Shown: positions 16,016 through 24,293 of the stretch, piece by piece
Position numbering within the stretch: position 1 is the stretch's first letter
Layout: each line of letters begins with the position of its first letter
Notes under the pieces: model-generated
Told to the model about the DNA's origin: nothing
The model's database searches: none
The model's input: only the letters and a program-made list of their open reading frames with translations
Assembly: GCA_002719955.1 (NCBI GenBank)
Contig: PBFW01000073.1
Location: 62,001 to 126,000 of the forward strand
DNA: 64,000 bases
Source: Deltaproteobacteria bacterium
Lineage (GTDB): Bacteria; Myxococcota_A; UBA9160; UBA4427
Direction of reading: 5' to 3'
Program-made: the position numbers and the translations under genes

Positions 16016-17098
16016 CTAACGCAGCGGGCGTCCCGCCTCGAAGTCATCCATCAGTTGCAGCGTCTGCCGCGCCACGAGATTCGGCTGGATCATACCCCCG
16101 GTACCGATATGTCCCCTCGCTGCAGGCGCCATCGCGCCACGCGTACCGTTGACTCCCTCGATGAACTGCCAGAGCACGGAGTAGAATTGGACTTGCGCCA
16201 CGTCGACGCTGCGGCCCGTCGCCCCCTCGTAATGCTTGGCGAGCGCATCGAAGCGAATCGCCTTGGCCATCATCTCGGGTTCCTTCCTCCGCGAAAGCGG
16301 CATGCACAAGAATCCGAGTTCCTGCATCGGTGGACCGAGCATGGCCCGTTCCCAGTCGAGGACGGCGGCGATGGAAGTCCCCTGCCAGAGGAAATTCCCG
16401 AAACGGAAATCACCGTGGACGATCACCAGGTCCGACTCGGCATCCCGCGGTGCGTTCTGTTTCAGCCAGGCGCCCATCTCCCTCCATAGTGGTACGCCCA
16501 CCCGCTGGGCGCGAGCCTCCTCGAGCAAGGGATCGAGGTAGCGATCGACGACTTGCGCCACCCGCTCGTCCGCCGCACCTCTCGGACCCAATGCCGCTTC
16601 CAGGCTGGTCCCCTTCCAACCAACCCGCTGCACGGCCGCGAGAACGTCGATCATTTCGCGACCGAGCGCCTCGCGATCTTCCTGCCAAACCGACCATCGC
16701 TCGACCTTCGTGATGTCGTGTGAGTCCCCTTCGATGAATCCCGTCACCGTGAAGGGTCGCACGAAGATGGACGGATCCTCGGTCCAGGCGAGCAACTCAG
16801 GAACCGGGACATCGCTCTCCGCCAGATTGCTGAAGATCGCAACGTCCTTGCTGACCAGATAGGGTGCGAGCGGACCGGTCGCGGGCGCGCGCTTGACGGC
16901 GACACGGTGCGACTCCTTGCGCTGTGCGACCTCGAACTCGACGTTCACGAGAAACGTCTCCCAGGAGGCTCCGCCCACTGGCCGAGCGGTCTCGACAATC
17001 CGAAGCCCGGCGGAGTCGGGGAAGGTTTCGCGACCCAGGAAGTCGGCGAGGCGATCCCAAGGCTCGTCGAACGGTGCTTTTCCCGAGACCGTGGACAT
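16016..17098 (-). CDS. APH-fold phosphotransferase family protein
   Basis: A 360-residue aminoglycoside-phosphotransferase-fold kinase (PF01636). It has a strand-3 lysine in VAVKR (~69), the catalytic loop HGDFRFGN (228-235) and the metal-binding DWE (248-250). Homologues beside acyl-CoA dehydrogenases (the kinase domain of ACAD10/11 and bacterial LvaA) phosphorylate 4-hydroxyacyl-CoA, which suits this catabolic setting better than antibiotic resistance; this is inference. The start at 17098 has GGGAG eight bases upstream; the frame upstream shows no family similarity. It converges on the SDR gene. Confidence 0.85.
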   Translation of the reverse strand: MSTVSGKAPFDEPWDRLADFLGRETFPDSAGLRIVETARPVGGASWETFLVNVEFEVAQRKESHRVAVKRAPATGPLAPYLVSKDVAIFSNLAESDVPVPELLAWTEDPSIFVRPFTVTGFIEGDSHDITKVERWSVWQEDREALGREMIDVLAAVQRVGWKGTSLEAALGPRGAADERVAQVVDRYLDPLLEEARAQRVGVPLWREMGAWLKQNAPRDAESDLVIVHGDFRFGNFLWQGTSIAAVLDWERAMLGPPMQELGFLCMPLSRRKEPEMMAKAIRFDALAKHYEGATGRSVDVAQVQFYSVLWQFIEGVNGTRGAMAPAARGHIGTGGMIQPNLVARQTLQLMDDFEAGRPLR

Positions 17099-17539
17099 CT
17101 GTCGCGCTCCCTTCGCCTTCCGGTTTCCGCAGTGAAAGGACATGCTCATTTTTTCAGCATCAGCTGCAAGAAAAAGTGAACGGCATCGCACCCTACCCCA
17201 GCGCGAGCCGGGGCGCCGACGCGCCCATTCGAAGGGCCAGCCCGCCGCCCTATTTAAAGATCCCGCCCCCGATCGGATCGCCACGATCGCCGGATTGGCC
17301 TCTGCCCTCGAGTGCAGAGGCTCGGCAACGATCGACGCGACGTTGATTGGCCCGCCCCCCTCACGCTGCACAGAAGACACGTCCCGAAGGCCATCCACGA
17401 GGCGGAGTTGCCGCCACAGATCCGCCAGCACGCTCCGACCGAGATCGGCTGGGTCTTTCTAGCATACACGCGTCAGTGTGCCTAGAATAGCGGTCAGGTC
17501 TCGAGCGACCCCGGCTCAAACGCAGAGTGGAGGATCTTG
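17099..17539. other. Divergent intergenic region, 441 bp
   Basis: This region separates the APH-fold gene (-) from the CoA-transferase gene (+), so it must hold both promoters. All six frames were read by eye and none shows a recognisable protein. It contains an AT-rich patch near 17142-17180 and TATTTAAAG near 17250. I cannot assign promoter elements with confidence. Confidence 0.4.
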
Positions 17540-18856
17540 ATGTCGTCGACGCTGCGATTCATCTCGGAATACAAAGCGAAACTCTGCAAGGCGGAGGACG
17601 CGGTCGCCGGCTTGCCAGACGACAGCATGCTGATCTTCGGCACCGGATTGGCGGAACCACAAAAACTGCTCTGGGCGCTCGCGAGCCGCATGCGAGACGG
17701 TAACCTCGCCCGGCTCCGCGTGTTCTGTGGGCCACCCGGTTTTTACGCAACCGATTCGCTCTGCGCCCCCGACATCGCCCCCCAGATCGAGCGTGTCTGC
17801 CAATTCGTCGGACCCGTGGAGCGAGAGAATATCCGCGAGAGGCGAGTCTCCTACCTACCGCATCAATTCCATCAGATCCCACGCCTGATCGAGGAGACGA
17901 TGGATGTCGATCTGGCCTTCACCACCGTATCGCCGATGGACACCGCGGGCTATTTCACGCTCGGGACGAATAACGACTTCATCAATGCGGCATTGCGCTG
18001 TGCCCGTAAGGTCATCGTCGAGGTCAACGAGAAGATGCCTCGCGTCCACGGAGACGCTTTCCTGCACATCAGCGAAGTGAGCGCGATCGTCGAGAATCAT
18101 GTCCCGCTGCCTCCGGTCGCCCGCGTGGAGGGGGGTCCCGAGGATGCAGCGATCGCAGCACGCATCGCCGAACTCGTGCCGAATGGCGCGACGCTTCAGG
18201 TCGGCTCCGGAGTCCTGCCCGGCATGGTCTGCGAGGCGCTCGCCCACCATCGCGACCTCGGCATTCACACCGAGTTGCTCGTCCCCGGGCTACTCGACCT
18301 CGTCCGCTCCGGAGCGGCCAACGGAGTTCGAAAAACGGACAAGCCGGGAAAGCACGTGTATACGCTGATCTTTGGGGATGCCGACGATCTCGCTCTGGTC
18401 GACGACAACCCAGACTTCGAGAGCCACCCCGTGACCTACACGAACCATCCATCGGTGATCGCGCGCAACGAGCGGATGATCTCGATCAATGCCGCCCTCG
18501 AGGTGGACCTGACGGGACAGGTCAATGCGGAATCGCTCGGAGGCCATCAATTCAGCGGCGCGGGCGGACAGCTCGATTTCGTTCGGGGCGCCTACGATTC
18601 GAAGGACGGGAAATCGATCCTGGCCTTCCACTCGACTGCGCGCAAAGGATCGGTCTCCCGCATCGTTCCGGTCCTGGCCGAGGGCACCGTCGTCACGACC
18701 CCACGAAGCGACACCCACTACCTCGTCACCGAGTTCGGAGTGGCCAACCTCAAGGGCAAATCGGTCAAGGAGCGAGCGCGCGCCATTATCGAGCTGGCTC
18801 ACCCGGATTATCGTGAACAGCTCCATCGGGCCAGTCGGGCGCTCCATCTCATCTGA
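17540..18856 (+). CDS. Acetyl-CoA hydrolase/transferase family CoA-transferase
   Basis: A 438-residue class I CoA-transferase of the 4-hydroxybutyrate/acetyl-CoA hydrolase type. The N-terminal half has LIFGTGLAEPQKLL, the middle LQVGSGVLPGMVC, and the C-terminal domain carries the catalytic Glu331 in GQVNAESLGG followed by the oxyanion glycines FSGAGGQLDFVRGA. It moves CoA from an acyl-CoA to a free acid through a glutamyl-CoA intermediate. ATG at 17540 is preceded by GGAGG at a seven-base distance; the TTG one codon earlier is less likely. A broken DUF7064-like gene begins 17 bp after the stop. Confidence 0.93.
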   Translation: MSSTLRFISEYKAKLCKAEDAVAGLPDDSMLIFGTGLAEPQKLLWALASRMRDGNLARLRVFCGPPGFYATDSLCAPDIAPQIERVCQFVGPVERENIRERRVSYLPHQFHQIPRLIEETMDVDLAFTTVSPMDTAGYFTLGTNNDFINAALRCARKVIVEVNEKMPRVHGDAFLHISEVSAIVENHVPLPPVARVEGGPEDAAIAARIAELVPNGATLQVGSGVLPGMVCEALAHHRDLGIHTELLVPGLLDLVRSGAANGVRKTDKPGKHVYTLIFGDADDLALVDDNPDFESHPVTYTNHPSVIARNERMISINAALEVDLTGQVNAESLGGHQFSGAGGQLDFVRGAYDSKDGKSILAFHSTARKGSVSRIVPVLAEGTVVTTPRSDTHYLVTEFGVANLKGKSVKERARAIIELAHPDYREQLHRASRALHLI

Positions 18857-18872
18857 GGGTCGGGAGGTTGCG

Positions 18873-19839
18873 ATGAGTGAGGCGATGAGCACCCGGGAAA
18901 AACTCGGGTCCGTGATCCAGCGGCGGGACATGTATTTTCATGAGCCCCGCGATCGCGATCATCGATGGCTCGAGACGAACTGATTCACCTGGACGGTCCC
19001 CGAACAGGCCCTGCGCGGCCCTCTGCGCGCAGCCTTTCGCACCAATCTCGGGGTCGCTGAATCGACCTGCTTCGCGTGGGACGACCCGGATCCGCACGCC
19101 GGCGCCCTGGGCGTCCTCTACACCGACAAACAGAGCCATGTTCCGATGCCGGTGACGAACCTCGACCATTACGATCTTGCAAGCGGACTCTCGGTTCGGA
19201 TGACGAGGCCCGTCTCCGAATGGGAAGTCCGCTACGAGGGCGGGCACGATACCCGCTTCGACCTGCACTACCGGGCGACGATGCCTCCGGACCATAATCA
19301 GCGAAACCGGCACGGCCTTCGAGGACCAGGCAACGAGCCGACACGGACACCTCGATCAGATGATGCATGTCACTGGGAACGTGCGCGTGCACGGCGTCGA
19401 CTACGAGGTCAACTGACCGGCGCCCCGCGACCACTCCTGGAGCCCACGACCCGAGTCGTCGTCCGGCTACGGCTTTGCGATGTCGGGCAATTTCGATTAT
19501 GGCAGCTTCGGGCGCGAGGGACAGGATTTCACGTTCTTCGTGCAGACCCGCAACAACTGGTCGGATCTCCGAAAGGGTTCTGTTCAGAATGGCTATCTCA
19601 TCGACGCCGGCGAGCTGATCCGTATCAAGTCCGGCGAGGGTCGCGACACCTACGAACTCGAGGACGAGTTCGATCGAATGCACTCCTTACGAGGGAACAC
19701 CGCGCAGCTTCTACCGGACGGGTGTCGGCACCCTCGCCGTCGTCGAGTGGCGTAGCCGGGATGGCGACCTCGGGTGGGCGAATACAACTGGCACGGCGAC
19801 TTGTACGAACCCCGGTGGATCGGACGCCCGCCCGGCTGA
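18873..19839 (+). pseudogene. Broken DUF7064/DUF7065-like gene
   Basis: It starts with an excellent RBS (GGGAGG, ATG at 18873) and reads MSEAMSTREKLGSV ... HRWLETN. An in-frame TGA follows at 18981-18983, where relatives have Trp. The same frame continues as FTWTVPEQALRGPLRAAF ... HYDLASGLSVRMTRPV. A frameshift near 19290 leads to SETGTAFEDQATSRHGHLDQ and GNVRVHGVDYEVN with another TGA, then PRDHSWSPRPES and GYLIDAGELIRI. After further frameshifts the original C-terminus GEYNWHGDLYEPRWIGRPPG ends at 19837-19839. These blocks match a family of ~350-residue proteins of unknown function that I recognise as DUF7065/DUF7064. Two stops and at least two frameshifts mark a dead gene. Confidence 0.75.
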
Positions 19840-20146
19840 ACCGACTCCCGTCCCACCGCGTGCCCCGAGGCAGTCATTGGATGGCCACTGGAAATCCCCC
19901 TCGCCCGCAGCCAGCGGCGGAACGGGTGTGTCGGCATCGGCCACTTCCCGGATCAGCACCCTCGTCGCGAGAGCGCAGCACGGAAGCGTCAGCTGGATCC
20001 AGGTAATGCCTCAACGTCAAAATGGGTGGGGTGGCGGCCTACTCTTCTCGGGTATCATCGGAGCGTCGCCGCGTAAAGGCGCCGGCCGCCAACCTGCATC
20101 AGGTGGCAAGGCAGACGTACTTCGCGAGCCAGAGCGAGGAACGATC
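19840..20146 (+). other. Intergenic stretch, 307 bp
   Basis: This lies between the DUF7064-like pseudogene and the amidohydrolase. It presumably carries the amidohydrolase promoter. I see no coding remnant and no convincing repeat or hairpin. Confidence 0.4.
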
Positions 20147-21280
20147 ATGACCGATACCTCATACGGCCTCTTCGACGTAGACAATCATTACTACGAAACC
20201 GAGGACGCGCTCACGCGCCATCTGGAGCCCGAGTACCTGGATCGCATTCCCGAAAAGAGTGCGCCGGAGGTTCGCCTTCCGGGACAGGAAAACTGGGTCA
20301 TGCGGCCGGGCTCGCTCAAGGAATACCTGCGAAAGTTGAAATCCGGTGCGGGCGACGAGCCCTACGAACTGATGCCGCAGCTCCCCTCCTATCGGAATCG
20401 AGACGATCGCATCAAGCTGATGGACGAACAGGGCATGGATGCGTGCGCGATGTTCTCGACAGCGGTCTCCGTCGAGCACAAATTCGATGACCCCAAGATG
20501 CTCTACGCGTATTTCCGTGCCCTCAACCGCTGGATCGAGGACGATTGGGGCTACGCCTACCAGGACCGCATCTTCAGCATCCCGCACCTGTCATTGCTCG
20601 ACCTCGACATGGCGGTGGAAGAACTCGAAAGGGTGATCAAGGCCGGGGCCCGCCTGATCAACCTTCGCCCCGGTCACGCCTATGGTCGGTCTCAGGGAGA
20701 TCCCTATTTCGACCCCTTCTGGGCACGCGCGAACGAGGCGAATCTCTCGATTCTCTACCACCAAGGCGAGGGTGGACATAACGCGTTGCTGGCGCCGTCC
20801 TGGGGCTACGAGGCGGAACCGCCAGTCTTCGAGATGTCGGCCTGGCAATGGCTCAACAGTTACGGCGATGTGCCCATGATGGCGGCGCTCTCCCAACTCA
20901 TCTACGACAATCTCTTCGGGCGCTATCCAAACCTCAAGGTCGCCAGCATCGAGAACGGTGCGGGCTGGCTCCCCTACTTCATGAGCCGGATCGACAAGAT
21001 GCGGGGCATGGGGAGGAATGGGCCGTGGATTGGCGGACCGCTGGAGGAACGGCCGACGGAGATCGCCAAGCGCCATCTCGTGGTCGCCCCCTATCCGGAG
21101 GACGACGTGGAGGCGATCGTGGCGCAGGTCGGCCACGAGATGATCGCCATGGGGTCGGATTATCCGCATGCCGAAGGATTCGCCGATCCCAATGAGTTCC
21201 GCGGCCTGATCACGAATCTGCCCGAGGACCAACAGCGCTGGATCCTACGCGAAAACGGGTTCAGCCTGGTCTGGCGCTGA
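20147..21280 (+). CDS. Amidohydrolase family protein, copy 2
   Basis: A 377-residue PF04909-type protein. Metal motifs are D12-N-H14 (FDVDNHYYE), a central His in LYHQGEGGH, and D338 in GSDYPHAEGF. The segment ELMPQLPSYRNRDDRI and LINLRPGHAYGRS are typical of the subgroup found beside P450 and acyl-CoA genes in environmental genomes. The catalysed reaction is unknown; decarboxylation or hydrolysis of a carboxylated intermediate is plausible. The ATG at 20147 has GAGGA six bases upstream. It is followed 29 bp later by a small unknown gene. Confidence 0.9.
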   Translation: MTDTSYGLFDVDNHYYETEDALTRHLEPEYLDRIPEKSAPEVRLPGQENWVMRPGSLKEYLRKLKSGAGDEPYELMPQLPSYRNRDDRIKLMDEQGMDACAMFSTAVSVEHKFDDPKMLYAYFRALNRWIEDDWGYAYQDRIFSIPHLSLLDLDMAVEELERVIKAGARLINLRPGHAYGRSQGDPYFDPFWARANEANLSILYHQGEGGHNALLAPSWGYEAEPPVFEMSAWQWLNSYGDVPMMAALSQLIYDNLFGRYPNLKVASIENGAGWLPYFMSRIDKMRGMGRNGPWIGGPLEERPTEIAKRHLVVAPYPEDDVEAIVAQVGHEMIAMGSDYPHAEGFADPNEFRGLITNLPEDQQRWILRENGFSLVWR

Positions 21281-21309
21281 TCTGAACCGAGGGCGGTCTG
21301 AGAATAAGG

Positions 21310-21753
21310 ATGTTCTACGAATCGATCGGTGCACAACTGAGTCAGGTGTCCGAGGCGCTCGCCGCCGATGATCCAAGTCGCGAACTCGACGAACGGGGGC
21401 GGCGAGAACGACGTCAGATGACGACGCTATTGCGGCGGATCGGAGCGATCTGGCCGGATCTCTTCTGCGCCCTGAAGGAGGAGTCCGCGATCCTGGATGC
21501 GACTCGCCGTGGCGCGCTCGAAGCAGTCCGCGCGAAGGGGCTCATCGCTCCCGGGGAGAATCCGGGCGCGACGGCCTCGGACCCGCTCGAGCGCTATCGC
21601 CAACTGCTCTGTGAGATCGATGAACTCGTCATCCTGCTTCATACACAACGCGGGGAAGCGTGGGCAGCCGAAACGCTGCGAACCCTGCGAGGCGGACTGG
21701 CCGAGGCCGCAAAGATCCAGGGGCGCTTGGTCGATGCGATGCTCGCGGCCTAA
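21310..21753 (+). CDS. Unknown small protein, probably all-helical
   Basis: I do not recognise a family. The 147-residue product is rich in Ala, Leu, Glu and Arg, with no signal peptide, membrane segment or Cys cluster. Charged helices are evident at residues ~1-45, ~50-78 and ~95-147 (YRQLLCEIDELVILLHTQRG). Codon use is like the neighbours and the upstream gene stops 29 bp earlier, so it is probably a real gene cotranscribed with the amidohydrolase. It could be a partner or small regulatory subunit; nothing in the sequence proves that. Confidence 0.6.
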   Translation: MFYESIGAQLSQVSEALAADDPSRELDERGRRERRQMTTLLRRIGAIWPDLFCALKEESAILDATRRGALEAVRAKGLIAPGENPGATASDPLERYRQLLCEIDELVILLHTQRGEAWAAETLRTLRGGLAEAAKIQGRLVDAMLAA

Positions 21754-21797
21754 AAGCGGGACAGCATACGATCATCGCCGAAGGCCGACGCCCGTCA

Positions 21798-21823
21798 CCG
21801 GCCCCTTTCCTTTCAGAGGCCGG
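21798..21823. terminator. Hairpin between convergent genes
   Basis: CCGGCC (21798-21803) and GGCCGG (21818-21823) form a 6-bp stem over a 14-base loop in which further CT/AG pairing is possible. It sits between the convergent small gene and the glutathione transferase and is followed by AAAAGAAG. It is a possible bidirectional terminator. Confidence 0.35.
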
Positions 21824-21852
21824 AAAAGAAGGATCGCCGAGGTCGCCCCGGC

Positions 21853-22464
21853 CTATTGCATCGTAATCGCTTTTTGAAATGCGGGACGCCCATCGATGCG
21901 CGCCACATAAGCCTTGAGGTCGGGCATCTCGTCGGTCACGCAGCCCAGGCGATGACTCATGAAGGCGGCGTGGCCGAGCATGATGTCTGCCGCCGAAAAG
22001 TCGCCGATCAGGTACTCGTTGCCTGCCAACGCTTCGTCGACCGGAGCCAGGGCCCTCGTCAGCAGACGCTGGGCCTGGCCGAGCGCCGTCTCGTCCCGTC
22101 GGTCGGGAGGCAGCAACACGGTCTGTACGACGATCGTATTCACCGGGGGCATGACCATGCCTTCGCAATAGTGGAACCATTGCAGATAGGCTGGATACTC
22201 AGCAGCCCCCACCGCCGGCTTGAGTCCACCATTCTTGTATCGCTCCAGAATATATTCGACGATGGCGCCCGATTCCCAGAGGGTCAGCTCGCCGTCTTCG
22301 AGCACCGGCACCCGTCCGAGCGGATGCCTCGCGCGATGGGAATCGGATTTCAGATCCTTCGGATGAAAGGCCATCTTGTTGATCTCGTAGGGCAGTTCGA
22401 GTTCCTCCAACAACCAGACGACTCGACCGGCGCGCGAATTCGGCGCAAAGTGTAGTTTGAGCAT
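21853..22464 (-). CDS. Glutathione S-transferase family protein
   Basis: A 203-residue two-domain protein. The N-terminal thioredoxin-like domain starts MLKLHFAPNSRAGRVVWLLE, with Ser9 as likely thiol-activating residue, and carries the cis-proline and glutathione-binding block LGRVPVLEDG ... LWESGAIVEYI. The C-terminal helical domain has EYLIGDFSAADIMLGH, the conserved N-capping box. It conjugates or reduces electrophiles with glutathione; here it may protect against epoxides or quinones made by the oxygenases. GAGGAA precedes the ATG. It stands alone on the minus strand. Confidence 0.92.
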   Translation of the reverse strand: MLKLHFAPNSRAGRVVWLLEELELPYEINKMAFHPKDLKSDSHRARHPLGRVPVLEDGELTLWESGAIVEYILERYKNGGLKPAVGAAEYPAYLQWFHYCEGMVMPPVNTIVVQTVLLPPDRRDETALGQAQRLLTRALAPVDEALAGNEYLIGDFSAADIMLGHAAFMSHRLGCVTDEMPDLKAYVARIDGRPAFQKAITMQ

Positions 22465-22919
22465 CTATTCCTCTTCCTCCCTCGGCCCGGGGCGGGCCGC
22501 ATTCGAGTCGGGCGCGATGGCGCCGCTCCCCTCCCTCGTCGGGGTGTGCCGCGAGGCAAATGGGCCTGAACGACAGCCGCCGACCGAACGCTGCGCGGCC
22601 ATCTTAGCGGTGCGCCGCGATTCGGGAACAGGGGCGATCGAGGACGTGCTTCGGTCAGTCGCCCGGGGAATCCGGCATGGTCGTTGCAATAATCCAGTCG
22701 ATCACGCGGTGGGCCGTAGAGGCGTTTCGCACCGGAATCCGCTCGGTCGATGAGGCGATGTGCCTCATCGTTGCGTGTGCTGCCACATTGATCCGCCGTG
22801 TTCTCCCGTGCTCCCGAGGCGCCCGCAGATTTCTTGACGGAAAAGCTCTGTGCGCTCCGTTGCGGGGGCGGAAAAGAGCCACCCGGAGCCCCCGGGCCAC
22901 CCACGAGGAAATTCAAGAT
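22465..22919. other. Divergent intergenic region, 455 bp
   Basis: This region lies between the glutathione transferase (-) and a P450 (+). No frame shows a recognisable protein. The one clear structure is the 23-bp palindrome at 22748-22770. The rest presumably contains the two promoters. Confidence 0.45.
22748..22770. promoter_or_regulatory. Perfect 9-bp inverted repeat upstream of P450, candidate operator
   Basis: CGATGAGGC (22748-22756), GATGT, GCCTCATCG (22762-22770) has fully complementary arms. It ends 149 bp before the start of the P450 at 22920. The length and symmetry fit a TetR- or GntR-type operator; a transcript hairpin is the alternative. Confidence 0.45.
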
Positions 22920-24152
22920 ATGGAAATCGATTGTAATTTCGTCCAGTCCGATTCCTGGGCGGGCCACGAAATGGCCGAGCGCCTGAAATGGTTGCGCGAG
23001 AACGATCCCCTCTATTGGTCGGAAGAAACCGGGCTCTGGATCATCACCAAATACCGCGATGTGGAGTTCATCTCCAAACACCAGGAGATCTTCACCTCCG
23101 AATTCGGAATCCGACCCGGCAGCGGAACGATGGCTGGCCTCATCGACGAGAGCGAACCACGACACGGAATCCTGCGCAAGATGATCAATCGCGGTTTCAC
23201 GCCGCGCATGGTGAAGAAGCTCGAGGTGGCGTTCCGCCAGATCACGACCGAAGCCATCGATCGGGTCGCGAACAAGGGGGAATGCGATTTCGTCGAGAGC
23301 ATCTCAGTCCCGCTCCCGATCCTGCTCATCGCCGAGATGATCGGCATTCCCAAACAGGATCACGAACAATTCCATCAATGGTCGGACGATCTGATCGCAT
23401 CCGATGGAAACCATGACAAACCAGAGATCATGTCCAAGGCCGCCCAGGCTTTCCTGGAGTACGGGCAATATGTGACCGGACTGATCGAGGAGAAACGCAG
23501 TCGTCCCCAGGATGACCTGATGAGCATCCTGACCGGGGCCAAGGACGATGGACTTCTCGACAGGGAGTTCGTCAATCAGGCGATCGTCGAGGACCAGACC
23601 GCCGAGGGTGTGGAACTCGCCAACGACGAATTGGTCATGCTCCTAGTCGTATTGATGATCGCCGGGAACGAGACGACCCGAAACGGAATCTCGGGTGGCA
23701 TGCAGCTCTTGATCGAACACCCAGACGAGCGCCAGAAGCTCATCGATGACCCCTCCCTCCTCAGGGGTGCCGTGGAAGAGATGGTCCGAGTGGTCTCACC
23801 CGTGCGGACCATGGGCCGCACCCTCACCCGAGACTACACACTCGGGGGCAAAGAGATGAAGAAGGGCCAGGAGGTCTGCCTCGTCTATTCATCGATCAAT
23901 CGAGATGCGGAGATCTACGAGGATCCCGACACCTTCCGCGTCGATCGCAATCCCCAACATCTCGGCTTCGGAATCGGGCCCCATTTCTGTCTCGGCGCCA
24001 ATCTGGCGCGCATGGAGATGCGGGTGGCGTTCGAACAGGTCCTGAAGCGCATGCCGGACATGGCGTTCTCCCGCGGTGGCCCCGAATTCAGGCCCTCTTC
24101 CCTCGTGCGCTCTTGTATGCATATGTGGGTCCGATATTCGCAGGAGCCCTAG
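22920..24152 (+). CDS. Cytochrome P450
   Basis: A 410-residue P450. The I-helix motif is AGNETTRN (248-255), the ExxR is in EEMVR, and the heme ligand is Cys357 in LGFGIGPHFCLGANLARME. The heme region and HLGF context resemble the CYP125/CYP142 group that hydroxylates sterol side chains, but that is a visual impression only. The ATG at 22920 lies 10 bases after GAGGA; the frame is open upstream to 22677 but lacks P450 similarity there. It begins a run of four plus-strand genes (P450, amidohydrolase, amidohydrolase, P450). Confidence 0.95.
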   Translation: MEIDCNFVQSDSWAGHEMAERLKWLRENDPLYWSEETGLWIITKYRDVEFISKHQEIFTSEFGIRPGSGTMAGLIDESEPRHGILRKMINRGFTPRMVKKLEVAFRQITTEAIDRVANKGECDFVESISVPLPILLIAEMIGIPKQDHEQFHQWSDDLIASDGNHDKPEIMSKAAQAFLEYGQYVTGLIEEKRSRPQDDLMSILTGAKDDGLLDREFVNQAIVEDQTAEGVELANDELVMLLVVLMIAGNETTRNGISGGMQLLIEHPDERQKLIDDPSLLRGAVEEMVRVVSPVRTMGRTLTRDYTLGGKEMKKGQEVCLVYSSINRDAEIYEDPDTFRVDRNPQHLGFGIGPHFCLGANLARMEMRVAFEQVLKRMPDMAFSRGGPEFRPSSLVRSCMHMWVRYSQEP

Positions 24153-24293
24153 CAGGGCGAGACGACGCGAGCGGCGATTCACACTCGCCCGGACCTCGCG
24201 AGAGCGGGGCCCGGAGACGATTTGCGGCGCGGGAGACCGATTCGCCACCTGATTCGCTAGCGTGGATGGAAATCATCTCAGGGAGGTCCTTCC

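Noticed and set aside
16016-17098. Antibiotic resistance gene (aminoglycoside phosphotransferase)
   Set aside because: The fold matches, but the neighbours are catabolic and the sequence resembles the broad phosphotransferase family more than resistance enzymes.
18981-18983. TGA as selenocysteine or recoded Trp in the DUF7064-like gene
   Set aside because: Other genes here end normally at TGA, no SECIS-like hairpin is visible after it, and the same gene also has frameshifts.
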